Below are positions 34,258-43,137 of a stretch of DNA of 64,000 bases, in pieces. The DNA comes from CAVRGQ01 sp963720785 (GTDB lineage Bacteria; Actinomycetota; Acidimicrobiia; IMCC26256; DASPTH01). Below the pieces are notes generated by a model that was not told where the DNA came from, did not search any database, and was given only the letters and a program-made list of their open reading frames with translations. How positions within the stretch are numbered: the first letter of the stretch is position 1; the number at the start of each line of letters is the position of its first letter. Made by a program: the position numbers and the translations under genes. The stretch is from positions 1-64,000 of the forward strand of contig CAVRGQ010000007.1 of the NCBI GenBank assembly GCA_963720785.1, written 5' to 3'.

Positions 34258-35426
34258 CGCTTCACGGACTGGGGCTTCACCGCAGCCCGGATCACCAGCA
34301 CGAGCACGACCGTCCGCACGAGCACCAACACGGGCAGCGCCAGGTGGACCACATGGCTGCTCACGCCCCAGTGGAAGTGGCCGTAGACGGTCGCGAACAC
34401 GAGGACGTCGACCGCGCAGAACGCGACCCACAGGCGGCGCGACACCGGCAGCAGCACGAAGAACACGAGCAGCCACAGGTCGTACGTCGGTGAGTACACC
34501 TTGTTCACCAGCAGGAAGATCGCGACCGCGGCGCCGGCTGCGCCCGCCGCGGTGAGCGGACGGCGGAGGGCGAGCAGCGTGAGACCGCCGAGGCCGAGGC
34601 CGAGCACCACGAACGACACTGCGTTCGCGAGTGACGCGCCCGCCGCGCCGTGCACCGGCGCACCGAGGATCCGCAAGACGTAGAACTCCGCGCTCCCCCA
34701 CGTGGCCTGGCGCGCGCCCTGGAACGAGAAGGCCCAGCGCCAACCACCGAGGTTCACGGCCGCGAACGGCAGGTTGAGGAGCAGCAGCACGGCACCCGCC
34801 GCGCCGACGAGGCGCACCGCTCCCTTGCGGTCGCCCTGCTGCCAGCGCAGCGCGGCGAGCGGCGGCACCGCGAACACCGGGAACAGCTTCACGGCCGCGC
34901 CGAGCCCGAGGGCGAGCCCGGCGGACGTGTCGCGACGGCGCTCGAACAGGAGAATGCCGGCGAGCAGCAGCGCGACGGCGTACACGTCCCAGTTCTGGAA
35001 CGCGTAGAGCATCACCGGCACGCCGATCGCCCAGCGCCAGGCGCGGGCGCCGTCGTGGCGTTCGAGCACGAGCGTGATCGCGACGCACAGCACCGCGGCA
35101 CCGAGACCCGTGACCACGAGCACACCGAGCGGTGAGGGCGCGATCAGGGCCGCGAGGTACATGAGCAGGCCCGCGCCCACCGGGTACTCCAGCACCCGGT
35201 CGACGTAGGGCACGACGCTCGGCCCCATGCCCCGGTGCAGGTACACGCGGTGGAGGTCGCTGATCGCGGTGTGCCCGCCGTGGCCGTAGACCACGGCCTG
35301 GATCACGAAACCCGCGACGAGCAACGCGGTGGTGGTCGCCACCATCGCGGCGGCACGCCGCGAGAGGTGCGCCGGAACGCGTGGCAACACGCGGGTCGGC
35401 TGGCGTGCCGCCAACGGCAACGTCAC
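34152..35426 (-). CDS. GT87-type polyprenol-sugar-dependent glycosyltransferase (membrane protein)
   Basis: A 424-residue multi-spanning membrane protein in the GT-C fold. Hydrophobic helices alternate with short loops: MVATTTALLVAGFVIQAVVY, LGVLVVTGLGAAVLCVAITL, YAVALLLAGILLFERRRDTS, LALGLGAAVKLFPVFAVPPL and IFLLVNKVYSPTYDLWLLVF. The KLFP and NKVYSPTYDLWL motifs are typical of GT87 mannosyltransferases that use polyprenyl-phosphate-mannose. Start GTG 35426 overlaps the Dpm1-like gene's stop (GTGA). The frame runs past the last helix and overlaps the convergent SDR by about 106 bp, so the natural stop may have been missed through an indel. Confidence 0.85.
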   Translation of the reverse strand: MTLPLAARQPTRVLPRVPAHLSRRAAAMVATTTALLVAGFVIQAVVYGHGGHTAISDLHRVYLHRGMGPSVVPYVDRVLEYPVGAGLLMYLAALIAPSPLGVLVVTGLGAAVLCVAITLVLERHDGARAWRWAIGVPVMLYAFQNWDVYAVALLLAGILLFERRRDTSAGLALGLGAAVKLFPVFAVPPLAALRWQQGDRKGAVRLVGAAGAVLLLLNLPFAAVNLGGWRWAFSFQGARQATWGSAEFYVLRILGAPVHGAAGASLANAVSFVVLGLGLGGLTLLALRRPLTAAGAAGAAVAIFLLVNKVYSPTYDLWLLVFFVLLPVSRRLWVAFCAVDVLVFATVYGHFHWGVSSHVVHLALPVLVLVRTVVLVLVIRAAVKPQSVKRQSVKNPPSGWSSSPVKYEASSDARKATVLAISEG

Positions 35427-36214
35427 CGTCGGCTCGCGAACCGGTCCCGCAGTCCCCAACGGGTGACGAGGAGGAAGGCCTCCACCACGATGCGCATCGA
35501 CATCTTCGAGGTGCCGGCCACGCGGTCGCGGAACTCGATCGGCACTTCGGCGACGCGACCGCCCGTGCGGGCGACGCGATAGGTCATCTCCACCTGGAAG
35601 CCGTACCCACTCGCCTGCACCGCGTCGAGGTCGACGGCCCGCAGCGCGGCGGCCCGGTAGGCCCGGAAGCCCGAGGTCGAATCGGCAGCGGGGAGACGCA
35701 GCATCGTCTGCGCGTAGCGGCAGCCGTTGCGGGAGATCATGCGGCGCAGCCACGGCCAGTCCTGGGTGCCACCACCCTCCACGTATCGGGACCCGATCGC
35801 AAGATCCGCGCCGGCGGCCACCGCGTGCAGCAACTCGGGCAGCACGAGCGGGTCGTGGGAGAGGTCGGAGTCCATCTCCACCAGCACCTCGTACCCGCGC
35901 TCGAGTCCCCAGTGGAACCCGGCGCGGTAGGCGCTCCCGAGGCCGGTCGGCGCGGGACGGCGCATCACCGAGATGCCGCCGAGGTCGCGTGCGACCCCCT
36001 CGGCGAGGTCGGCGGTGCCGTCGGGGCTGCCGTCGTCGACGACGAGCACGTGTGCGGCGGGGACGACGAAGCGCACGCGCCGGAGCACCGTCTCGATGTT
36101 GTCGGCCTCGTCGTACGTGGGGAGGACGATCAGGGTTGCGGTCGAGACCGGCGCGGCAGCGGCGCGGTCGGCCCCGCGACCGGGGTCCTGGAGGGGAGCG
36201 AGTGCTTGAGCCAT
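35423..36214 (-). CDS. Polyprenol monophosphomannose synthase (Dpm1-like GT2)
   Basis: A 263-residue family-2 glycosyltransferase. It has LIVLPTYDEADNIETVLRRV, the DxD-type VDDGSPDGTADLAEGV, VEMDSDLSHDPLVLPELLHA with the donor-site Asp, and RMISRNGCRYAQTMLRL with the acceptor-binding part. The C-terminal GFQVEMTYRVARTGGRVAEV plus RDRVAGTSKMS motif is typical of Ppm1/Dpm1. The product, polyprenyl-phosphate-mannose, feeds GT-C enzymes such as the overlapping GT87 gene, so the pair likely builds a mannosylated lipid or glycan. ATG 36214 is chosen over 36229. Confidence 0.88.
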   Translation of the reverse strand: MAQALAPLQDPGRGADRAAAAPVSTATLIVLPTYDEADNIETVLRRVRFVVPAAHVLVVDDGSPDGTADLAEGVARDLGGISVMRRPAPTGLGSAYRAGFHWGLERGYEVLVEMDSDLSHDPLVLPELLHAVAAGADLAIGSRYVEGGGTQDWPWLRRMISRNGCRYAQTMLRLPAADSTSGFRAYRAAALRAVDLDAVQASGYGFQVEMTYRVARTGGRVAEVPIEFRDRVAGTSKMSMRIVVEAFLLVTRWGLRDRFASRR

Positions 36215-36290
36215 GACGCCAGGGTGCACCCCGGGCCATGAGACCTCCGTGAGTGTCGGATGAGACGACCCTCAGACGGCGAACGGGTCG

Positions 36291-37430
36291 TCAGCCCGCC
36301 CGGCGCAGGCCGCGGTAGAGGTAGCGGGTGACGAAGGCGCCGACGAGGAGACGCTCGGCCACCCATTTCGGCGCGCGGGTGCGCCGGCCGTTCGGCTGCA
36401 CGACGATCATGCCGTCGTCCTGCACGCCGAGGACCGAACCCCATCGGTACTCGGGCGCCTCGAAGCGCTTGGCCCGGCCGTGACCGAGTTGGGCGCGCAC
36501 GTTGGTGACGACGACGCGCCAGCCCCAGTTGCGGGCCGAGCTGCGGTGGGGGTCGCTGGCGGCGACGTCGCCGACCGCGAACACGTTCGGGTGCCCCGGC
36601 ACCTGCAGGTGCTCGTCGACGCGCACGAACCCCTGCTCGTCGAGCACATCGGCCGGCAGGAAGGCGCTGTGCGGCAGACCACCGCCGACGGCCCAGAACA
36701 CGAGGTCGGCGGCGAACGGCGCCTGGCCGGTCGACCACTCGATCGGCTCCGTGGTCATGCGCTCCCCCCGGAACCCCTCCGGCATCACCGCGCGATGCTG
36801 CGGATGCAGCGTCACGCCGTCGTCGGTGAGGCGGCGCACGATCCAGGACCGGGCGCGCGGGTGGTAGCCGGGCAGCGGTTGCTCACCGCCGTGGAACAGG
36901 TGCACGGTGGAGCCGTCGCCTCGGGCCCGGCTGCGCCGGGCGAGGTTGTCGGCCACGCTCACCCCGGTCGCGCCACCACCCACCACGGCCACGGTCGACG
37001 CCGCGGCGAGCCGCGCCGAGGCGTCGCGAGTGAGCGCCTCCACTTCGTCGACGCCCTCGACCCGGTCGTGGCGCCAGAACCCGTTCGTGGCACCCGTGGC
37101 GACGACGAGCACGTCGTACCCCTCGACCGAAGTCGTCCCGTCTGCGTGTTCGACGGTGACCGTGTTCGTGTCGAGGTCGCTCGCGGTGATGCGGCCGACC
37201 ACGGTGGTCACGCGGTCGAGGCGGCGGAAACGGCGGTGCGGGACGACGTAGGTGCGCTCCCAGCGCGGCGGATCGACGAGGCGGGTACCGAGCTCCTGCC
37301 CGCTCACGAGCGCCGGGCGGGTCGAGATGCCCACGACGTCGGCGACCTTCGTGAGCCGGAGCGCGATGAGCATGCCGGTGTCGCCGAGGCCGGCGATCAC
37401 GACCCGGGGACGGTTCGACCGGTCGGTCAC
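36291..37430 (-). CDS. FAD-dependent pyridine-nucleotide oxidoreductase (NDH-2-like)
   Basis: A 379-residue two-dinucleotide-domain flavoprotein. The first FAD motif is RVVIAGLGDTGMLIALRLTK, the second nucleotide-binding motif is VAVVGGGATGVSVADNLARR, and the late FAD motif is NVFAVGDVAASDPHRSSARN. GYDVLVVATGATNGFW is the typical pre-motif. Gly-rich loop 1 is GLGDTG rather than GGGxGG. The GTG start at 37430 lies 4 bp from the stop of the upstream amidohydrolase, indicating coupling. Related proteins oxidise NADH with quinone or regulate redox; the substrate is not clear. Confidence 0.86.
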   Translation of the reverse strand: MTDRSNRPRVVIAGLGDTGMLIALRLTKVADVVGISTRPALVSGQELGTRLVDPPRWERTYVVPHRRFRRLDRVTTVVGRITASDLDTNTVTVEHADGTTSVEGYDVLVVATGATNGFWRHDRVEGVDEVEALTRDASARLAAASTVAVVGGGATGVSVADNLARRSRARGDGSTVHLFHGGEQPLPGYHPRARSWIVRRLTDDGVTLHPQHRAVMPEGFRGERMTTEPIEWSTGQAPFAADLVFWAVGGGLPHSAFLPADVLDEQGFVRVDEHLQVPGHPNVFAVGDVAASDPHRSSARNWGWRVVVTNVRAQLGHGRAKRFEAPEYRWGSVLGVQDDGMIVVQPNGRRTRAPKWVAERLLVGAFVTRYLYRGLRRAG

Positions 37431-37434
37431 GAGG

Positions 37435-38230
37435 TCACCACCACAGCGCCTCCGCAGTGCCGCCCAGCACCCGGGCCCGGTCGGCCTCGGTGAGCCCCTC
37501 GCACGCGGCGGCACCGAGCGCGACCAACTCCCCGTAGGTGTGGTCGTCGACCTGCGGGAAGTCGGAACCCCACGCGAGGCGGGCCGCACCGAAGCTCACG
37601 GCGAGATCCTCGACCACGAGCCGCGGTTCCACTGCCTCCTCGAGCACGTGGGCCGTGATCTTGAGGAACAGGTTCTCGTGCGCCGCGAACGGCCGGAGTA
37701 CGGGCGCAGGAGCGAAGCCGCAATGGTCGAGCGCGACGACGACGTCGGGGAACTCGCGGCAGGAGTGCCGCGAGCGGGTCGAGCCCGTGCGGCAATGTGG
37801 CCACCACCAGCGGGAAACCGTGCGCCTCCGCGGCCGCGAAGATCCGGCGCGTCCCCGGGTGGTCGAGCGGGTTGGGCGCGGGATCACCGATCGCGAACAC
37901 GCGCACACCGCGGAACGACGGGCGGCCGGCGCACTCGGCGAGGCGCGCGTCGAGATCGGGATCGGCACTCGCGAGGATCGCCACGGCCACGAACCGGTCG
38001 GCGGCCGCATCGGCGGCGTCGAGCACATAACGGTTGTCGGTGCCGTACGCGCCGTACGCCTGGACGAGCACCGCGCGGTCGACCCCTTCGGGCGCGCTCA
38101 TCGTGACGAACTCGGCCGCGTCGGCGGGACGCTCCTCGTACCAGCGAGAGCCCACGCCCGGCGGCGACAGCGGGTACTGCGCGCGATCGCGGGCAACCAC
38201 GTGCACGTGTGCGTCGATGAAGCCGGCCAT
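37435..38230 (-). CDS. Amidohydrolase family 2 protein (frameshifted)
   Basis: The N-terminal two-thirds (MAGFIDAHVHVVARDRAQYP; SFRGVRVFAIGDPAPNPLDH) reads from ATG 38230. Beyond about 37760 it moves to another frame with REFPDVVVALDHCGFAPAPV, LFLKITAHVLEEAVEP and the metal-site end LAWGSDFPQVDDHTYGEL. Removing one C from CTGCCGCGAG gives ALLREFPDVV. The N-terminal DAHVHV metal site and terminal GSDFP Asp are kept. It precedes the FAD oxidoreductase by 4 bp and follows the DECR-like SDR gene by 10 bp, suggesting a three-gene operon. Confidence 0.82.
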
Positions 38231-38240
38231 GGGGCGAGGC

Positions 38241-39128
38241 TCAGGCCTCGAACGGGCCCTTCCCCATCTGGTCGCGCACGGTGACGACCGGTGGGTTGGT
38301 GAGGCTGCGGCGCTGCCAGTTGGCGCCGTCGACCACGAGCGTGTGGCCGGAGATGAATCGGGCGTACGGCGACGTGAGGAACGTCGCCGCCCAGCCCAGC
38401 TCCTGTACCTGCCCGACCCGCAACGCCGGCTGCACGATGTCCTTCTCGTGCGTGCGCGACAGGTTGCCCTTGATGTCGGCGGTCATGTCGTCGTGCGGGA
38501 ACAGGCCCGGCACCAGGCCGTTCACCTGGATGCCGAAGGGACCCCACTCCACCGCGAGGGTCTCGACCATGTTCTTCACTCCGGCCTTCGCGGCCGCGGA
38601 GTGGGCGAAGCCGGGGCCGCCCGTCCACGCGTACGACGCGCCGACGTTCACGATCGATCCGGGCGTGCCCGCCTCGAGGTGACGACGGCCGAACTCGCGG
38701 GAACAGAAGAAGGTGCCGTTGAGCGTGATGTCGACGACCGTGCGCCACGCGTTCGGCGACATGTCCTCGGCCGGCACGGGGAAGTTGGCCGCCGCGTTGT
38801 TCACCAGGATGTCGGGCAGCGAGAACTGCGCGACCGCGGCGTCGAACGCGGCCGCGACGCTGTCGGGGTCGCGGATGTCGCACGCGACGGTGAGCACGTC
38901 GCCGCCGATCGCCGCGATCGCCGCCTGACCGGCCTCGAGGTGCTCCGGCTTGCGCGACGCGATCACGATCTTCGCCCCGAGGCGCGCGTACTCCGACGCG
39001 ATCGCCTTGCCCAGGCCGGTGCCGGCGCCGGTGACGAACACCACCGCACCGTCGTAGGTGCCGGCGGGGAGGGCGGACGCGCCCGTCGCGGGCGGCGCGG
39101 GCAGACCGGGGTACTGGTCGGTGGGCAT
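38241..39128 (-). CDS. 2,4-dienoyl-CoA reductase-like SDR
   Basis: A 295-residue SDR. The cofactor loop is VVFVTGAGTGLGKAIASEYA, NNAAANFPVPAEDMSPNAWR follows, and the catalytic region reads VGASYAWTGGPGFAHSAAAK with AGVKNMVETLAVEWGPFGIQ. The usual Tyr of YxxxK is replaced by Ser (SAAAK), exactly the pattern of mitochondrial-type 2,4-dienoyl-CoA reductases (S..AK), which place Tyr elsewhere. It would reduce dienoyl-CoAs from unsaturated acids. ATG 39128 gives a Pro-rich 25-residue leader. It is followed 10 bp later by an amidohydrolase gene. Confidence 0.85.
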   Translation of the reverse strand: MPTDQYPGLPAPPATGASALPAGTYDGAVVFVTGAGTGLGKAIASEYARLGAKIVIASRKPEHLEAGQAAIAAIGGDVLTVACDIRDPDSVAAAFDAAVAQFSLPDILVNNAAANFPVPAEDMSPNAWRTVVDITLNGTFFCSREFGRRHLEAGTPGSIVNVGASYAWTGGPGFAHSAAAKAGVKNMVETLAVEWGPFGIQVNGLVPGLFPHDDMTADIKGNLSRTHEKDIVQPALRVGQVQELGWAATFLTSPYARFISGHTLVVDGANWQRRSLTNPPVVTVRDQMGKGPFEA

Positions 39129-39174
39129 CGGGTGCGTCTCCTGTGATCGAGGGGAGGAAGAAGGGGTGACCGGG

Positions 39175-39981
39175 TCAGCTGCCGGTGAAGCGGGGCTCGC
39201 GCTCCTCGGCGCGGGCCGCCCGGAACTCGGCCATGTCGTCGGACTTGCTGATGAACGTCTGGGCGATGAGCTCCTCGGCCATCGACGAGCGCACGTCGGG
39301 CTCGGAGAGGTGCTTGATGACGCGCCGCGCCATCTTCACGGTGACCGCCGGCGCGGCGGCGATCTTCTTCGCCATGTCGAACACGGTCTCGTCGAGCTGC
39401 TCGGGCGGCACCACGCGCGACACCACACCGTGGGCGTAGGCCTCGTCGGCGCCCATGGGCCGGCCGGTGAGCACCATGTCGGTGACGACGCCGTGGCCGC
39501 AGATCTCGTAGAGGCGACCGATGCCGCCGGTGTCGGGGATCACGCCGTGCGTGACTTCGGGAAGCATGAAGCGCGCCCCCTCGGCGGCGACGCGGATGTC
39601 GCACAGCAGTGCGCGCTGGAACGACGCGCCGATCGACCAGCCCTGCATCGCGACGAGGATCGGCGCCTCGATGTCGAAGATCTGGAGGATGCCCTGGTGG
39701 CCGCGGCTCATGAGCTCGTGGTGGGTGAGCTCCACCTGGTGGCCGCCGATCGCGGCGACGTCACGGCCCGACGAGAACGACTTGCCCTCCCCGCGCCACA
39801 CGACGGCGCGGACGTCCTGGTTGGCCTTCAGCTCGCCGAGGATCTCGAACAGTCGCAGGTCCATCGAGTCGTCGAACGCGTTGTGCTTCTCGACGTTCGC
39901 ATTCGTGATGACGGCGACGGCGCCGTCGTACTCGAGTCGGACTTTGTCGCCTGCACTGGTCGAAGGTGCACTGTCGGCCAT
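39175..39981 (-). CDS. Enoyl-CoA hydratase/isomerase family protein
   Basis: A 268-residue crotonase. It has VAVITNANVEKHNAFDDSMD, the oxyanion loop GKSFSSGRDVAAIGG, the second loop MQGWSIGASFQRALLCDIRV and the Asp/Gly region LPEVTHGVIPDTGGIGRLYE. The usual GG before the first acidic position is GA (IGASFQRA), and Asp replaces Glu in PDTGG, as in some dienoyl-CoA isomerases. It lies 46 bp before the DECR-like SDR on the same strand, so a role in unsaturated acyl-CoA handling is likely. Confidence 0.86.
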   Translation of the reverse strand: MADSAPSTSAGDKVRLEYDGAVAVITNANVEKHNAFDDSMDLRLFEILGELKANQDVRAVVWRGEGKSFSSGRDVAAIGGHQVELTHHELMSRGHQGILQIFDIEAPILVAMQGWSIGASFQRALLCDIRVAAEGARFMLPEVTHGVIPDTGGIGRLYEICGHGVVTDMVLTGRPMGADEAYAHGVVSRVVPPEQLDETVFDMAKKIAAAPAVTVKMARRVIKHLSEPDVRSSMAEELIAQTFISKSDDMAEFRAARAEEREPRFTGS

Positions 39982-40065
39982 GGATCCCCCTCGGCATCGG
40001 AACGAGCGTCGTGACAGTATCGGACCCGCGCCACGACCGGCATGGCCGCAGGAGGAAGCTCGACG

Positions 40066-40848
40066 ATGGAGCTGGACGACGGAGCAGCACGGCGAGCGCT
40101 CGGCGAGGCCACCTGGCGCGAGGTCATGCAGACGGATCCGCCCACGCGCCCGAGTCCGTTGTGGCGCAACGGCCGCCTCGACCAGGAGTTCGCCGAGTTG
40201 TGGGCGCGCGAGGGGCTCTCCCGGGTGGAGCGGCGCTGGATCAGCATCGCCGCCCACACCGCCACCGGCGTGCCCGGCACCATCCGTCCCTACGTATACG
40301 GCGCGCTGCGCAGCGGCGACCTCACCGTCGACCAGTTGCTCGAGGGCGCCTACCACGCGGCCTACTACACCGGCTTCCCGCGGGCGCAGCAGCTCGACGA
40401 CGCGGTGTGGGAGGTGGCCGAGGAGCTCGACCTCTCCCCCACTGACGCGCTCGACACCGCGCCGCGCGAGTGGGCATCGGCCGACGAGCGTCACGCCGTC
40501 GGCGCCGAATACTTCCAGAAGGTCGTGGGCGTCCCGGCACCTCAGGGGGTCAAGGACCTCAGCGTCGCCGGCACGTTCGACGCCGTGTTCAGCGAGCTCT
40601 GGCCGCGGGGTGTACTCACGCAGAAGGAACGCCGCATCATCACCGTGTCGTGTGTGGTCGCCAGCGCGTCGATGACCGCCGCCGAGGCCCACACCCAGGG
40701 TGCGCTGCGCACCGGTGACCTCACCTACGCCGAGTTGAGCGAGCTGGTGCACCACTGCGCGTTCGTGACCGGCTGGCCCCGCGCCGCGCAGGTGGCCACC
40801 ACCGGCATGCGCGCCGCCGCCGTCGTCGCCGAGGAGCAGGCCCGCTGA
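40066..40848 (+). CDS. Carboxymuconolactone decarboxylase-like (two-domain) protein
   Basis: About 260 residues with two copies of the CMD/AhpD-like helical fold. The first is LSRVERRWISIAAHTATGVP, YVYGALRSGDLTVDQLLEGA and YHAAYYTGFPRAQQLDDAVW. The second is LTQKERRIITVSCVVASASM, THTQ-like AHTQGALRTGDLTYAELSEL and VHHCAFVTGWPRAAQVATTG. The catalytic CxxC of AhpD is absent, so decarboxylase or lactonase-type chemistry is more likely. ATG 40066 has AGGAGG ten bases ahead; ATG 40042 is possible. It is divergent from the crotonase and could take part in aromatic breakdown. Confidence 0.85.
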   Translation: MELDDGAARRALGEATWREVMQTDPPTRPSPLWRNGRLDQEFAELWAREGLSRVERRWISIAAHTATGVPGTIRPYVYGALRSGDLTVDQLLEGAYHAAYYTGFPRAQQLDDAVWEVAEELDLSPTDALDTAPREWASADERHAVGAEYFQKVVGVPAPQGVKDLSVAGTFDAVFSELWPRGVLTQKERRIITVSCVVASASMTAAEAHTQGALRTGDLTYAELSELVHHCAFVTGWPRAAQVATTGMRAAAVVAEEQAR

Positions 40849-40861
40849 CTCCGCACTTCCC

Positions 40862-40908
40862 AGGTTGCGTCAGCAGACCCGGTAGTACCTGGTTTGGCGA
40901 CGCAACCT
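40862..40908. terminator. Hairpin between convergent genes
   Basis: AGGTTGCGTC (40862-40871) and GACGCAACCT (40899-40908) are a perfect 10-bp inverted repeat with a 27-base loop. They lie between the stops of two convergent genes (40848 and 40917). A GTTTGGCGACG segment at the right arm recalls the GTTTTGGCGTC of the hairpin at 16882. Bidirectional terminator is the simplest reading. Confidence 0.55.
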
Positions 40909-40916
40909 CGGAGGGT

Positions 40917-41844
40917 TTAGAGGGAGGCGAGGAGGTCGAGGGTGCGCTTCCGGGAGGCCTCGCGGTCGGGGCCGAGGCCGAGCACGGCGGCCATGAGGTC
41001 GGTGGCGCCGGTGTCGGCGAAGCCGCGCAGCCGGGCCGCGACCTCCTCCTCGGTGCCGATCACCGCGACGTCGGCGGGCGACGTGCCCTCCCCACCCCGG
41101 GCGAGCACGCGCTGGTAGGTGGGGATCGCGGTGTACGCCTCGAAGATGCGCGCCGCCTGCTCGCGCCCGGCGTCACCATCGTCGCACACGCCGATCGGCA
41201 GCCCGCAGACGATGCGCGGCGTCGGTCGGCCCGCGTTCGCAGCGGCCTCGCTCAGACGCGGGACGATGTGCTCCTCCAGTGCGCGCTCGTTGGCCCAGTA
41301 CGTGATGGTGCCATCGGAGATCTCGCCCGCCAGCTTCAACATGAGCGGCGCGAGCGCGGCGACCATGATCGGCGCGGGCGTGGCCCCGGGCACGATGAAC
41401 GGCGCGGTGAAGTCGAAGAACTCGCCGTGGTACTCGAGCATGCCGGTGCACACGAACGCGGCCCGGCAGCACCTCGACGTACTCACGGGTGTGCGCGGCC
41501 GGGCGGTCGTAGCTCAGGCCGTACAGGTGCTCGATCACGCTCTGGTGCGACGGCCCGATGCCGAGCACGACCCGCCCGTTCGCCGCGGCCTGCGCGGAGA
41601 GCGCCTGCTGCGCCATCGCCATCGGGTGGCGGGTGTAGGTGGGCATCACCGCGGTGCCGAGCTCGATGCGCTCGGTGACCTGGCCGGCGAGCGCCAGCGC
41701 GGTCAGGCCGTCGAGGCTCCACGGGATGTGGGGCACCCACCCCGAGTGGAACCCGAGTTCCTCCGCCTCACGCGCGCCTTCGAGCAGCCCTTCGACCGTC
41801 GTCTGCGCGCCACTGACCTCGCTGATGAACACACCGATTCGCAT
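40917..41844 (-). CDS. LLM-class F420-dependent oxidoreductase (frameshifted)
   Basis: The N-terminal half (MRIGVFISEVSGAQTTVEGL, GFHSGWVPHIPWSLDGL, RVVLGIGPSHQSVIEHLYGL) reads from ATG 41844. After about 41468 the frame changes and continues AAFVCTGMLEYHGEFFDFTA, PIMVAALAPLMLKLAGEISD and GTEEEVAARLRGFADTGATD to the stop. Removing one C from CTGCCGGGCC gives EVLRAAFVCTG. The IGPSHQ and late TGATDLMA patterns are those of F420-dependent LLM proteins. It is a single gene convergent with the CMD-like gene. Confidence 0.84.
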
Positions 41845-41870
41845 CGGCGCAGCATGTCACAGGGCTCCCG

Positions 41871-43113
41871 TCAGAGGGAACCGCGCTCCGGCAGCTGCGA
41901 GCCCCGTACGTGCACGGCATACCCGGCAGCGCGCAATGCGGCGACGATGTCGTCGACGTGACCGCGGCCGCGTGTCTCCACCGCGAGGTCGAGCACGGCC
42001 GACTTGATCGCGACGTCGTCGAAGAGTCGGTGGTGCGACACCTCGACGATGTTCGCACCCGTGGCGCCGATCACCTGGGCGACCGCCGCCAGGGTGCCGG
42101 GCGCGTCGGGCAGCACCAGCTCGAGCGTGACGAGCAGGCCCTCACGGACCAGCCCGCGCAGCACGACCTGCGACAGGATACGCGGATCGACATTGCCGCC
42201 GCTCAACACCAAGCCGACGGTGCGCCCGGCGAAGCGCTCGCGGTGTTCGAGCAGCGCCGCGAGCGGCGCGGCGCCGGCACCCTCGGTGACCGTCTTCTCC
42301 TCGAACAGCAGGAGGTTGCACGCCTCCTCGATGGCGGACTCGCTGACGGTGACGACGTCGTCGACCAACGCCCGGACGATCGCGGTCGTGTTGGCGCCCG
42401 CGTGGGCGACCGCGATGCCCTCGGCAATGGTGGAACCACCGCATGGCAGGTTCTCACCGGAGAGCGCGGCCACCATCGACGGGTACCGCTCCGTCTGCAC
42501 ACCGACGACCTCGATGTGCGCGTGCGCCGGGTGCAGCGCGACCGCCATGCCGCTGATGAGCCCGCCGCCGCCGACGGGCACGATCACCACGTCGAGGTCG
42601 GGGAACTCGTGCACGAGCTCCAGCGCGACGGTGCCCTGCCCGGCGATCACGACCGGGTCGTCGAACGGGTGCACGAACACCCGGTGCTCGTCGCGCGCGA
42701 TCTCGTGCGCGCGCGTCTCGGCCGCCTCGACGCCGCCCTCGACCAGCACCACCGTCGCGCCCAACTCCTTGGTGCGCTCCACCTTGACCGTGGGCGTCGA
42801 CGCCGGCATCACGATCGTGACCGGGATGCCGAGGCGGGTGCCGTGGTAGGCGAGCGCCTGCCCGTGATTGCCCGCCGAATGCGCGATGACACCCCGCTCG
42901 CGCTCCGACGCGCCGAGCTGCAGCAGCTTGGTGAGCGCGCCGCGCTCCTTGAACGATCCCGTGGCGTGGAGGTTCTCGAGCTTCACCACGACGCGCGCGC
43001 CGGTGGTCTGCGACAGGCGCTCCGACACCGAGCTGGGCGTGACCCACAGCTCCCCCGCCAGCGCCGCGGCGGCGGCGTCGACGTCGGCGCGGCGTGACGG
43101 GCAGCTCGCTCAT
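41871..43113 (-). CDS. ilvA: Threonine ammonia-lyase, catabolic type with ACT domain (N-terminal frameshift)
   Basis: A PLP enzyme that deaminates threonine (or serine) to 2-oxobutyrate. The PLP lysine is in LHATGSFKERGALTKLLQLG, the cofactor phosphate loop is IVPVGGGGLISGMAVAL, and AHSAGNHGQALAYH binds the substrate carboxylate. A C-terminal regulatory ACT-like part (TLELVLPDAPGTLAAVAQVI) resembles the short single-ACT type. The first codons (MSELPVTPR from ATG 43113) are out of frame with DVDAAAAALAGELWVTPSSV and onward; a one-base change near 43091 explains it. An internal GTG at 43028 is the start of the long intact frame. Confidence 0.88.
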
Positions 43114-43137
43114 ACCGGCAGAATCATCCAGGCACGC

